A stretch of 58,312 bases of DNA from Streptomyces adelaidensis (GTDB lineage: Bacteria; Actinomycetota; Actinomycetes; Streptomycetales; Streptomycetaceae), in the NCBI RefSeq assembly GCF_016598475.1, contig NZ_JAEMUX010000055.1:1-58312 (forward strand), in the 5' to 3' direction. A program made the position numbers and the translations under genes. The notes below the pieces were generated by a model. The model was not told the origin of the DNA, made no database searches, and saw nothing but the letters and a program-made list of their open reading frames with translations. Positions 15,911-23,409 of the stretch are shown here, in pieces (the stretch's first letter is position 1; each line of letters opens with the position of its first letter).

Positions 15911-16501
15911 ATGACCGTCCTTGAAGACAGGATCGCGATGGCCGAGAGCGACAACACGCGCCAGCTCGACGAGATGTTCGAGCGGCTCGAGAAGATGCCC
16001 GTCCCCGAGGGATACAAGGTAGAGATCGTCGAGGGGACCATCTACATGTCGCCGCAGCGGGACGTGCACTGGGAGACTATTCGCGAGGTCCTCTGGGCGT
16101 TGGAGGATCGCTTCGGACGACGCTCGAAGGTGTTGTCGGACGTCCGCATCGACTTTCCGGGCCATTTGAACGGTTACTGCCCGGACGTGGCCAAGCTGCG
16201 CGACGGCGCCGAGAAGGACGCCAAGGGCCGCTGGCGCTATGAGGACGTCGAGTTCGTCGCCGAGGTCATCTCCACGGACACCGGGAAGAACGACTACGGT
16301 CCCAAGAAGACCGCGTACGCGCTCGCCGAGGTCCCCGTCTACCTGATCGCCGACCCCTACGTGGGCAAGTGCCGACTGTTCACCCAGCCCAAGGATGGCG
16401 ACTACGTCAGCGACCTGTCCGTCGCCTACGGCAGCGACGTCGACATGACCACGACTCTCCTCGGCCTGGTCCTCTCCACCGGCGATTTCCCTCGCGGCTG
16501 A
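15911..16501 (+). CDS. Uma2-family protein (DUF820, PD-(D/E)xK fold)
   Basis: 196 residues. The order VEIVEGTIYMSPQRDVHWET, then GYCPDVAKLRDG, FVAEVISTDTGKNDYGPKKT and VPVYLIADP matches the Uma2/DUF820 family, with catalytic-type residues Asp (PDV), Glu (AEVIS) and Lys (GPKK). The fold is that of restriction endonucleases, but the in vivo role of the many Streptomyces copies is not established. GGGGAGGAG lies 7 nt before ATG 15911. It stands alone between unrelated genes. Confidence 0.9.
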   Translation: MTVLEDRIAMAESDNTRQLDEMFERLEKMPVPEGYKVEIVEGTIYMSPQRDVHWETIREVLWALEDRFGRRSKVLSDVRIDFPGHLNGYCPDVAKLRDGAEKDAKGRWRYEDVEFVAEVISTDTGKNDYGPKKTAYALAEVPVYLIADPYVGKCRLFTQPKDGDYVSDLSVAYGSDVDMTTTLLGLVLSTGDFPRG

Positions 16502-16611
16502 TCCCGCTTGCCCGCAGGCCTCCCACCCGCTTGGATGACCCGGTCGGACGCGACCCACGCGACCCACGCGGGCCGCGTCGAGCGACGCGGCGGCGGGGGG
16601 GGGTACCGAAG

Positions 16612-17913
16612 ATGGCGCGAGCCGGGCGGGGCGGCGCACTGGGCCGGGAGTTCGGGTGGCTGTGGGGGGCGTACACCGTCAGTGCGTTCGGTACGCGGCT
16701 GGCGTTCGACGCGATGCCCCTGCTCGCGGTGCTCGTGCTGCATGTCGGGCCGGCGGAGGTGTCCGTGCTGGCGGCCACCGGGCTGGCGGTGGGCGCGGTG
16801 GCGGCGGTGCCGATCGGGCCCTGGGTGGAGTTCCGCCGTAAGCGGCCGGTGATGATCGCGATGGACCTGGTCCGCTGCGCGACCGTGCTGTCCGTCCCGG
16901 TGGCGTACGCCCTCGGTCTGGTCACCTTCACCCAGCTCCTGCTGGTGTCCGTCGTCGTCGCCGCGGCCGACATCACCTTCGTCGCGGCGAGCGGCGCCTG
17001 TCTGAAGTCCCTGGTCCCCGGCGGCCCCGACCTCCTCATCGCCAACGGCCGTCTGGAGGCGACGACCTGGACCACCACCATGCTCGGACCGCCCCTCGGC
17101 GGCGCCGCGATCGGTCTGTTCGGCCCGGTGACGACGCTGGTGATCGACGCCGTCAGCTACCTGCTCTCGGCGGCGGGCATCCGCGCGATCGGCGGCGAGG
17201 AGACCCGGCCGGAACGGGTCGGCCCGCCCCCCGGAACCTCGCCCCGCCTCCGCGCCGACGACCTGCTCGAAGGCTGGCGTCACCTCTTCACCAGCCCGTC
17301 CCTGCGCCCCCTCTTCCTCAACACCGTCCTCGTCAACGCCCTGATCATGGCGCCCGCACCCGTGCTGCTCGTCCTCATGGTCGGCGAACTCGGCTTCGCC
17401 CCCTGGCAGTACGGCCTCGCCTTCGCCGTGCCCTGCGTGGGCGGCCTGATCGGCTCCCGCCTCTCCCGGCGTCTGGTCGCCCGGCACGGCGCTCACAGGG
17501 TCCTGCTGACCGCCGGGGCGCTGCGGGTGTGCTGGCCGCTGGGGCTGGCGTTCGTGGGTCCCGGTGTCTGGGGACTCGTTCTCGTCATGGTCGTCGAATT
17601 CGGCCTGATCGCCTGTATCAGCGTCTTCAACCCGGTGATGGCCACGCGACGCCTCACCCTGACCCCGTCGGACCGCGTGACCCGCACACTCTCCGCCTGG
17701 TCCATCACCGGCAAACTCGTCACCGCCGCCGTCACAGCCCTCTGGGGCCTCCTGGCCGCCGTCACCACCCCCCGCACCGCCATCACCCTCGCCGGCCTCC
17801 TCCTCCTGGCGACCCCGCTCCTCCTGCTCCCCCTCCTCGGCCAACGCCCGCCCCGGCCGCCCCTGGAGGCCCCCCAGGATCGCCAGGACCCGCAGGGCCT
17901 GGCGAAGGGCTGA
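16612..17913 (+). CDS. MFS transporter
   Basis: 433 residues with about twelve membrane helices, from LWGAYTVSAFGTRLAFDAMP to the last pair AVTALWGLLAAVTTP and ITLAGLLLLATPLLLLPLLG. The inter-helix loop EFRRKRPVMIAMD after helix 2 corresponds to the MFS motif A region, and RLSRRLVARHG to its repeat in the second half. The start at ATG 16612 follows a G-rich tract; an upstream extension into the Uma2 gene region is not credible. Related proteins are annotated as drug or macrolide efflux pumps; no substrate evidence is present here. Confidence 0.9.
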   Translation: MARAGRGGALGREFGWLWGAYTVSAFGTRLAFDAMPLLAVLVLHVGPAEVSVLAATGLAVGAVAAVPIGPWVEFRRKRPVMIAMDLVRCATVLSVPVAYALGLVTFTQLLLVSVVVAAADITFVAASGACLKSLVPGGPDLLIANGRLEATTWTTTMLGPPLGGAAIGLFGPVTTLVIDAVSYLLSAAGIRAIGGEETRPERVGPPPGTSPRLRADDLLEGWRHLFTSPSLRPLFLNTVLVNALIMAPAPVLLVLMVGELGFAPWQYGLAFAVPCVGGLIGSRLSRRLVARHGAHRVLLTAGALRVCWPLGLAFVGPGVWGLVLVMVVEFGLIACISVFNPVMATRRLTLTPSDRVTRTLSAWSITGKLVTAAVTALWGLLAAVTTPRTAITLAGLLLLATPLLLLPLLGQRPPRPPLEAPQDRQDPQGLAKG

Positions 17914-18044
17914 GGAGACCGAGCGAGGCGGCGAACCCCGAGAAGGCCGGGGCCACCACCCGCCATGCGTACCGCCCGGGCCCGGTCCAGCAGTCGCTGC
18001 CCACGACCCGGGGGTCCGAGGGATCGGTGCGGCGCAAACTGTCT

Positions 18045-18058
18045 CTTGAAGTTTCAAG
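18045..18058. promoter_or_regulatory. Candidate operator CTTGAA-N2-TTCAAG
   Basis: The inverted repeat CTTGAAGTTTCAAG lies 125 bp upstream of the aldo/keto reductase, in an otherwise non-coding stretch. Such TTGAA/TTCAA dyads are typical of MarR-type operators in actinobacteria. Which regulator uses it is not shown. Confidence 0.45.
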
Positions 18059-18182
18059 CTATGAGCTTTCCAAAGGAGGGCACTAACCCCGAGTTAGCGT
18101 CAAGGTCTCACCCATCCGGCCCGCGCCACGCACCCGATTCACCCTTGCCTAGAGCGCACTCCACGCCCTTGGCTAAGGAGTC

Positions 18183-19175
18183 ATGAAGTACACACAGCTC
18201 GGACGCACGGGACTCAAGGTCAGCCGACTGGTCCTCGGCACGATGAACTTCGGCCCGCAGACGGACGAAGCGGACAGCCACGCGATCATGGACGGCGCGC
18301 TGGACGCCGGGATCAACCTCTTCGACACCGCGAACGTATACGGCTGGGGCGAGAACAAGGGCCGTACCGAAAGCATCATCGGCAGCTGGTTCGCGAAGGG
18401 CGGCGAGCGCCGCGACAAGGTCGTGCTCGCCACCAAGGTGTACGGGCACATGGCGGCCTCCGGCGACGCCTGGCCCAACCACGACAAGCTCTCCGCCGTG
18501 AACATCCGCCGGGCCGTGGACGCCAGCCTCAAGCGGCTGCGGACGGACCACATCGACGTCTACCAGTTCCACCACATCGACCGGGACACGTCCTTCGACG
18601 AGATCTGGCAGGCGATCGACGTCCTGGTCCAGCAGGGCAAGATCCTCTACGCCGGGTCCAGCAACTTCCCCGGATACAAGATCGCCCAGGCCAACGAGAC
18701 CGCCGCCCGCCGTGGCGGCACCATCGGCCTCGTCAGCGAGCAGTGCCTCTACAACCTCGCCGAGCGCCGCGCCGAGATGGAGGTCATCCCGGCCGCGCGG
18801 GAGTACGGCCTCGGCGTCATCCCCTGGTCGCCTCTGCACGGCGGGCTGCTCGGCGGCGTCATCAAGAAGCAGACCGAGGGCGGCCGCCGCGCCTCCGGCC
18901 GCAGCGCCGAAGCCCTCAACGACAGCGCCGTACGCGGCCAGGTCCAGGCGTACGAGGATCTGCTCGACAAGCACGGCATCGAACCCGGCGAGGCGGCCCT
19001 GGCCTGGCTGCTCACCCGCCCCGGCGTCACCGGCCCGATCGTCGGCCCGCGCACGGCCCAGCAGCTCGATTCCGCGATCCAGGCGCTCGACCTCGAACTG
19101 AGCGACGAGCTCCTGACCTCACTGGACGAGATCTTCCCGGGCCCGGGCCCGTCCCCGGAGGCCTTCGCCTGGTAG
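18183..19175 (+). CDS. Aldo/keto reductase
   Basis: 330 residues, a (beta/alpha)8 NADPH-dependent oxidoreductase. The catalytic tetrad is visible: Asp48 and Tyr53 (FDTANVYGWGENKGRTE), Lys85 (LATKVYG) and His130 (VYQFHHID). The C-terminal cofactor-binding part reads TGPIVGPRTAQQLDSAIQAL. ATG 18183 has AAGGAG at 5 nt. A monocistronic unit: upstream is a possible MarR-type operator, and downstream is a dispersed palindrome. Probable carbonyl or xenobiotic detoxification. Confidence 0.95.
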   Translation: MKYTQLGRTGLKVSRLVLGTMNFGPQTDEADSHAIMDGALDAGINLFDTANVYGWGENKGRTESIIGSWFAKGGERRDKVVLATKVYGHMAASGDAWPNHDKLSAVNIRRAVDASLKRLRTDHIDVYQFHHIDRDTSFDEIWQAIDVLVQQGKILYAGSSNFPGYKIAQANETAARRGGTIGLVSEQCLYNLAERRAEMEVIPAAREYGLGVIPWSPLHGGLLGGVIKKQTEGGRRASGRSAEALNDSAVRGQVQAYEDLLDKHGIEPGEAALAWLLTRPGVTGPIVGPRTAQQLDSAIQALDLELSDELLTSLDEIFPGPGPSPEAFAW

Positions 19176-19182
19176 CCACCGG

Positions 19183-19220
19183 TCCCTGAAGGGGCGCGGG
19201 GAACCACGCGACCGGCCCCC
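19183..19220. repeat. Dispersed palindrome, copy 2
   Basis: CCCTGAAGGGGCGCGGGGAA followed by CCACGCGACCGGCCCC, the reverse-orientation form of the family, located 8 bp after the aldo/keto reductase stop, where it could act as its terminator. Confidence 0.75.
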
Positions 19221-19264
19221 ACGGGCCCATCGCACCCGCGGCGGCCCTCGTCACGAGACGACGG

Positions 19265-19354
19265 TCACTTGCCGAGCGCCGCCGCGAGAGCGACCACCGC
19301 GAACATCAGCACAAGCACACCGGCCATGATCCGGTTACGGGTCTTCGGGTCCAC
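19265..19354 (-). CDS. 29-residue single-span membrane peptide
   Basis: GTG at 19354 opens VDPKTRNRIMAGVLVLMFAV, then VALAAALGK and stop. A basic N-terminus followed by a single 18-residue hydrophobic helix gives an inside-to-outside membrane peptide. Codon third positions are GC-biased as in real genes. It lies 9 bp from the stop of the ThpR gene on the same strand and is downstream of it, so it could be co-transcribed. Peptides of this look recur in Streptomyces, but no function is known to me. Confidence 0.6.
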   Translation of the reverse strand: MDPKTRNRIMAGVLVLMFAVVALAAALGK

Positions 19355-19363
19355 CCCCCGAGA

Positions 19364-19945
19364 CTAACCGGCCGCCCCGAGCGCCCAACGCCCGACCGCC
19401 TCGTACCGCGGCTGCTCCCCCGGCACCCCCGAGGTCGGCAGATCGCTGCGCACCAACGCCAGCTCCTCGACGCTCCACGTACGCCCGACGAAACCGGCGA
19501 GCGCGTCGACGTACGGCCGCACCTCGAACGCCTCCCGGCTGCGCGCCACCGTCAGGTGAGGGGTGTACCGGCGGTGCTCCCCCATGTCGACCCCGGCCTT
19601 CCGCCCGGCCGCCTCCGCCCGGTCGGCCAGCAGCCGCAGCGCACGCAGGTCGCCCTCGGCCCCCGCCCACAGCGCCCGCCCATGGCCGAACTGCCCGCCA
19701 CCCGCCACGGCCAGCGCGAACGGCTCCGTATGCCGGGCCGCCCGCGCCAGCCGCTCCGACAGATCGGATACGGCGTACGCGTCGACCTCCCCGTAGAACG
19801 CGAGCGTGAAGTGCCACCCGGCCGACTCGGTCCACCGCAACCGGTCGGCACCCGCCAGTCCCCTCAACCCGCCGACGGCCGACCCCAGTTCATCCACCAC
19901 ATCAGCCGGTGGCAGCACCGCCGCGAACAGTCTCATGGCACTCAT
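19364..19945 (-). CDS. thpR: RNA 2',3'-cyclic phosphodiesterase (2H family)
   Basis: 193 residues. Both HxT motifs of the 2H phosphoesterase/ligT family are present: WHFTLAFYGEV near residue 45 and YTPHLTVARSRE near 130. The start MRLFAAVLPPADVVDELG is typical. The enzyme hydrolyses RNA 2',3'-cyclic phosphates to 2'-phosphates; its physiological role in bacteria is unclear. ATG 19945 has GGAAGGG about 8 nt upstream; ATG 19936 is a possible alternative. Confidence 0.92.
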   Translation of the reverse strand: MSAMRLFAAVLPPADVVDELGSAVGGLRGLAGADRLRWTESAGWHFTLAFYGEVDAYAVSDLSERLARAARHTEPFALAVAGGGQFGHGRALWAGAEGDLRALRLLADRAEAAGRKAGVDMGEHRRYTPHLTVARSREAFEVRPYVDALAGFVGRTWSVEELALVRSDLPTSGVPGEQPRYEAVGRWALGAAG

Positions 19946-20095
19946 GTCCGTCACCCTTCCAGGGAACGGATCACCTGGCGAGCACCCCACGACCGTGGCG
20001 ATCGGCACGATGCGCGTACACGCCGCGCGAACGGCATCGCGTGAACCTCTGGGCGACCACCCGTTCAGCGGCCCGCTGAAAGTCGGCCCGACCGC

Positions 20096-21748
20096 CTATA
20101 CGGGGACGACCTCGTCCGTGGACGTCTCCTTGGACGTCTCCTTGGACGACTGCTGGGGCAACTCCTTGGACGTCTCCTTGGACTTCTCCTTCGCCACGAA
20201 CCGCACCCGAGGGTGCCGCTCGTGCCAGCCCACCGACAGCCGCAGGCCGCCGGCTCTGACGAGCACCAGGCCCACCGTGACGGCCGCGGCGGTGGCGACG
20301 ACGCCACCGGCGACGAAGCCGGCCCGGGGGCCGTACGCGTCGGTGACCCAGCCGGCGATCGGCGCGCCCAGCGGTGTGCCGCCGAGGAAGACCATCATGT
20401 AGAGAGCCATGACGCGCCCGCGCATCGCGGGGTCGGTGCCCATCTGGATGGCCGTGTTGGTGGTCACGTTCACCGTCAGCCCGAACATCCCGATCGGCAC
20501 CATGAGCAGGGCGAACATCCAGTACGTCGGTGCCAGCGCGGCCACGATCTCCAGCAGGCCGAAGGCGAGCGCGCCCGCGATCAGCACCCGCAGCCGGGCC
20601 GTGCCGCGCCGGGCGGCGAGCAGGGCGCCCGACACCGAGCCGACCGCCATGAGCGTGTTGAAGAGGCTGTACGCACCGGCGTCCGCGTGGAAGACGTCGT
20701 CCGCGTACGCCGAAAGCCAGACGGGGAAGTTGAAGCCGAAGGTGCCGATGAAGCCGACGAGGACGATCGGCCAGAGCAGCTCGGGACGGCCCGCCACATA
20801 GCGCAGGCCCTCGCGGAGCTGGCCCTTGGCGCGCGGTGCGCGGCGGACGGGGCGCAGATCGCGGGTCCGCATCAGGAGCAGGCTGGTGATGGGGGCGATG
20901 AAGGAGAGGCCGTTGAAGAGGAAGGCCCAGCCCGTGCCGACGGTGGTGATCAGCACACCTGCGACGGCCGGGCCGACCAGCCGGGCCGACTGGAAGTTCG
21001 CCGAGTTGAGGCTGACCGCGTTCTGCAGCTGCTCGGGGCCGACCATCTCCGACACGAACGACTGCCGGGCCGGGTTGTCCACCACCGTCGCCATCCCTAC
21101 GGCGAAGGCGGCCACGTACACGTGCCACACCTGGACGTGTCCGGAGAGCGTCAGCGCGGCGAGCGCGAGTCCGGTGAACGCCATCGAGGTCTGCGTCAGG
21201 AACAGCAGCCGCCGCTTCGGGAACCGGTCGACCAGTACGCCGCCGTACAGCCCGAACAGCAGCATCGGCAGGAACTGCAGGGCCATCGTGACCCCGACCG
21301 CCGTCGACGAACCCGCCAGGCTCAGTACCAGCCAGTCCTGCGCGATCCGCTGCATCCAGGTGCCGATGTTCGACACCACCTGCCCGACGAAGAACAGCCG
21401 GTAGTTCCGGATACGCAGCGAACGGAACATGGACGCGCGCTCACGATCGGGCTCACGGGCGGGAGGGGGCTCGGCGGCGGGAGAGGCCTCGGCGGCGGCC
21501 GGCGGAGATTCAACGGGCGCCGAAGTCTGGGCAGGCACAGGCACAGGCACAGACACAGGCACAGGCGCCGGGGAGGGTGGAGAGGCAGGCGGCGACCCGG
21601 AGGGCACGAGGGGGTCCGCGGCGGCCAGGGCGGGGGAAGTCTCCGGGCCGGTCGTATCCGGCGGGGCTTCGGGAACGCCATGGGTGGGCGGGGGCTCGTG
21701 GGTGGTCGTCGGTGCGGGGACGGAAGCTGCTCCGGGTCCCGAACTCAA
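20096..21748 (-). CDS. MFS transporter with long Pro-rich N-terminal tail
   Basis: 550 residues. The first 100 or so are Pro/Ala/Val/Ser-rich (PAPVPVSVPVPVPAQTSAPV), likely disordered and cytosolic. The membrane core starts at SMFRSLRIRNYRLFFVGQVV and has about twelve helices; LPMLLFGLYGGVLVDRFPKR contains motif A. The C-terminal tail is made of repeated KETSKE units. TTG 21748 is chosen for AAGGAGG at 9 nt. The family resembles enterobactin- or drug-efflux MFS proteins. It lies downstream of and parallel to a MarR gene (218 bp gap), which probably represses it. Confidence 0.88.
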   Translation of the reverse strand: MSSGPGAASVPAPTTTHEPPPTHGVPEAPPDTTGPETSPALAAADPLVPSGSPPASPPSPAPVPVSVPVPVPAQTSAPVESPPAAAEASPAAEPPPAREPDRERASMFRSLRIRNYRLFFVGQVVSNIGTWMQRIAQDWLVLSLAGSSTAVGVTMALQFLPMLLFGLYGGVLVDRFPKRRLLFLTQTSMAFTGLALAALTLSGHVQVWHVYVAAFAVGMATVVDNPARQSFVSEMVGPEQLQNAVSLNSANFQSARLVGPAVAGVLITTVGTGWAFLFNGLSFIAPITSLLLMRTRDLRPVRRAPRAKGQLREGLRYVAGRPELLWPIVLVGFIGTFGFNFPVWLSAYADDVFHADAGAYSLFNTLMAVGSVSGALLAARRGTARLRVLIAGALAFGLLEIVAALAPTYWMFALLMVPIGMFGLTVNVTTNTAIQMGTDPAMRGRVMALYMMVFLGGTPLGAPIAGWVTDAYGPRAGFVAGGVVATAAAVTVGLVLVRAGGLRLSVGWHERHPRVRFVAKEKSKETSKELPQQSSKETSKETSTDEVVPV

Positions 21749-21966
21749 AGGGGTTCGCCTCCTTGCGTAAAGCTCGGCGGTTGCCTCACCGCTCCTGTTC
21801 TGTCTGCTGGTTTTCAGATCCGCCCATACCCGCCACAGGGTGGCGCGCGGGCTGCAGTCCGGGGCGTACCGGCGGCCGATCCGGCGCACCGGCGGCCGAT
21901 CCAGGCGCCCCACGGTCACGGCACGGCGCATCCGGCGCCGCGCCCGGCGTCGGAGCCGCGCCCTGA

Positions 21967-22404
21967 TCAGAGATGCGCCAGTTTCTCCAGCACCGGCGCG
22001 GCCGCGCGAAGCTTCTCCCACTCGGCCTCGTCGAGGCCCTCCACGAGGGAGGCGAGGAAGGCGTTGCGCTTGCTGCGGCTCTCTTCGAGCATCGTCTCGG
22101 CCCGCTCGGTCTGGGTGACCACCTTCTGCCGCCGGTCCTCGGGATGCGGCTCCAGCTTCACCAGCCCCTTGCTCTCCAGCAGGGCGACGATGCGGGTCAT
22201 CGACGGCGGCTGTACATGCTCCTTGCGGGCGAGCTCGCCGGGTGTGGCGGTGCCGCAGCGGGCGAGGGTGCCGAGCACCGACATCTCGGTCGGGCTCAGC
22301 GACTCGTCGACCCGCTGGTGCTTGAGCCGACGGGACAGGCGCATCACGGCGGACCGCAGCGCGTTCACAGCGGCCTCGTCGTCGCCATGGGTGAGGTCAG
22401 GCAT
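21967..22404 (-). CDS. MarR-family repressor
   Basis: 145 residues. The winged helix is clear: LSPTEMSVLGTLARCGTATP, GELARKEHVQPPSMTRIVAL (recognition helix) and the wing LVKLEPHPEDRRQKVVTQT; flanking helices provide dimerisation. ATG 22404 is taken; ATG 22416 would add four residues (MLKN) and neither has a strong ribosome site. The start lies in an inverted repeat CTTTAGC-N16-GCTAAAG, which suggests autoregulation. The MFS exporter downstream is the likely target, giving a ligand-induced efflux unit. Confidence 0.93.
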   Translation of the reverse strand: MPDLTHGDDEAAVNALRSAVMRLSRRLKHQRVDESLSPTEMSVLGTLARCGTATPGELARKEHVQPPSMTRIVALLESKGLVKLEPHPEDRRQKVVTQTERAETMLEESRSKRNAFLASLVEGLDEAEWEKLRAAAPVLEKLAHL

Positions 22405-22407
22405 GTT

Positions 22408-22437
22408 CTTTAGCATAACTCATTACTCTCGCTAAAG
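22408..22437. promoter_or_regulatory. Candidate MarR autoregulatory operator
   Basis: CTTTAGC (22408-22414) and GCTAAAG (22431-22437) form a perfect inverted repeat with 16 bp between, in an AT-richer island overlapping the MarR gene's start region. Position and symmetry fit binding by the MarR dimer. Confidence 0.65.
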
Positions 22438-22569
22438 ACCACCGAAACTCCACACCCGCGCCCGTGACGCCCGCCACGCATACGGCCCCGGCGGTCTTCA
22501 TCACTCATACGAGTGACTAATACGCAGATCGCGACACGGTGGCCCACAGCGCACCTGACCCTTGTACGC

Positions 22570-22752
22570 ATGGGGACCACTGTGCTCAGCCTGCGGATAG
22601 ACGGGGAGCTGCTCGACCGGCTCCGGGACCAGGCGGCGAAAAGGGGAATGAGCGTCCAGGACTATGTGATCCGGACGCTCATTCGAGACGACTTCGACCA
22701 GCGGTTCCAAACCGCCGTGGAGGAGACGGAGAAGTTCTACGGGGTTACGTGA
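22570..22752 (+). CDS. Small ribbon-helix-helix-like protein
   Basis: 60 residues: MGTTVLSLRIDGELLDRLRD, then QAAKRGMSVQDYVIRTLIRD and a C-terminal helix ending EKFYGVT. The beta strand VLSLRID followed by two helices with the turn RGMS is the ribbon-helix-helix pattern of CopG/Arc-like DNA-binding proteins. No Shine-Dalgarno is seen before ATG 22570; GACCCT seven nt upstream could be a -10 box for a leaderless transcript. No toxin gene follows, so it is probably a stand-alone regulator. Confidence 0.8.
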   Translation: MGTTVLSLRIDGELLDRLRDQAAKRGMSVQDYVIRTLIRDDFDQRFQTAVEETEKFYGVT

Positions 22753-22958
22753 CCGACCCGCCGCACATGATCCCGCAGCGATTCCGCCGCACGTGAGCCC
22801 CGCAGCGACGCGCGGCTCACGTCAGGCCCGCCCGGCGGAGGTCGCCGGGTCACATCAGACCCAGCATCGGCATCAGGCAGCAGAAGACGTACGTCGCGGG
22901 GGACACCATCTCCGCCCCATCTCCGCGCGTAGACCGGTCCGCCTCGTAAGCTGTGCCC

Positions 22959-23297
22959 ATGGCGAAGTGGACCCCCAAGCACGAGGCACCGGCACCCCTG
23001 GAGGGGCCCGTCGTCTCGACGATCACCGGCGGCACGATCCTGTGGCTCGTCCTCTTCGTCATCCAGCTCCCCTTCTACGGCTGGTACGACGACCACGGGC
23101 GCACGTGGCTGATCTGGACCTGCCTGGCCGGTGGCGGGCTCGGATTCATCGGCATCTGGTACGTCCGGAGGCGGGACGCGGCCATCAAGCGGGACGCGGC
23201 ACGGACGCCCGCGTCCGACTCGGACGCCGACTCGGACGCCGACGCGGCTCACATGACACCGGTCGAACCGGTCGAACCCGTCGAACCCGTCGAGTAA
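22959..23297 (+). CDS. DUF2530 membrane protein
   Basis: 112 residues, two membrane helices: TILWLVLFVIQLPFYGWYDD and TWLIWTCLAGGGLGFIGIWY, followed by the basic YVRRRDAAIKRDAA. This is the DUF2530 pattern. An acidic extension (SDSDADSDADAAHM) and repeated PVE units at the end are strain-specific-looking low complexity. The start ATG 22959 is 6 nt after TAAGCT, a leaderless arrangement. Function unknown; conserved in actinobacteria. Confidence 0.85.
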   Translation: MAKWTPKHEAPAPLEGPVVSTITGGTILWLVLFVIQLPFYGWYDDHGRTWLIWTCLAGGGLGFIGIWYVRRRDAAIKRDAARTPASDSDADSDADAAHMTPVEPVEPVEPVE

Positions 23298-23409
23298 TAC
23301 CCGCGTACGAGGCCCCTGGTACCACCCCGCCCCTCCCCCGTCCTCCCCTGGTCGGATCTTTGGCGCACTCGGCGGGTGAACCCCCAAATCCGCACGTACC
23401 GTCGAATGC

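Noticed and set aside
22570..22752. Type II toxin-antitoxin unit
   Set aside because: The RHH-like protein has no toxin gene next to it on either side.
22850..22915. Possible 19-residue peptide on the minus strand ending CCLMPMLGLM
   Set aside because: Too short, no ribosome site and no related sequence known to me.
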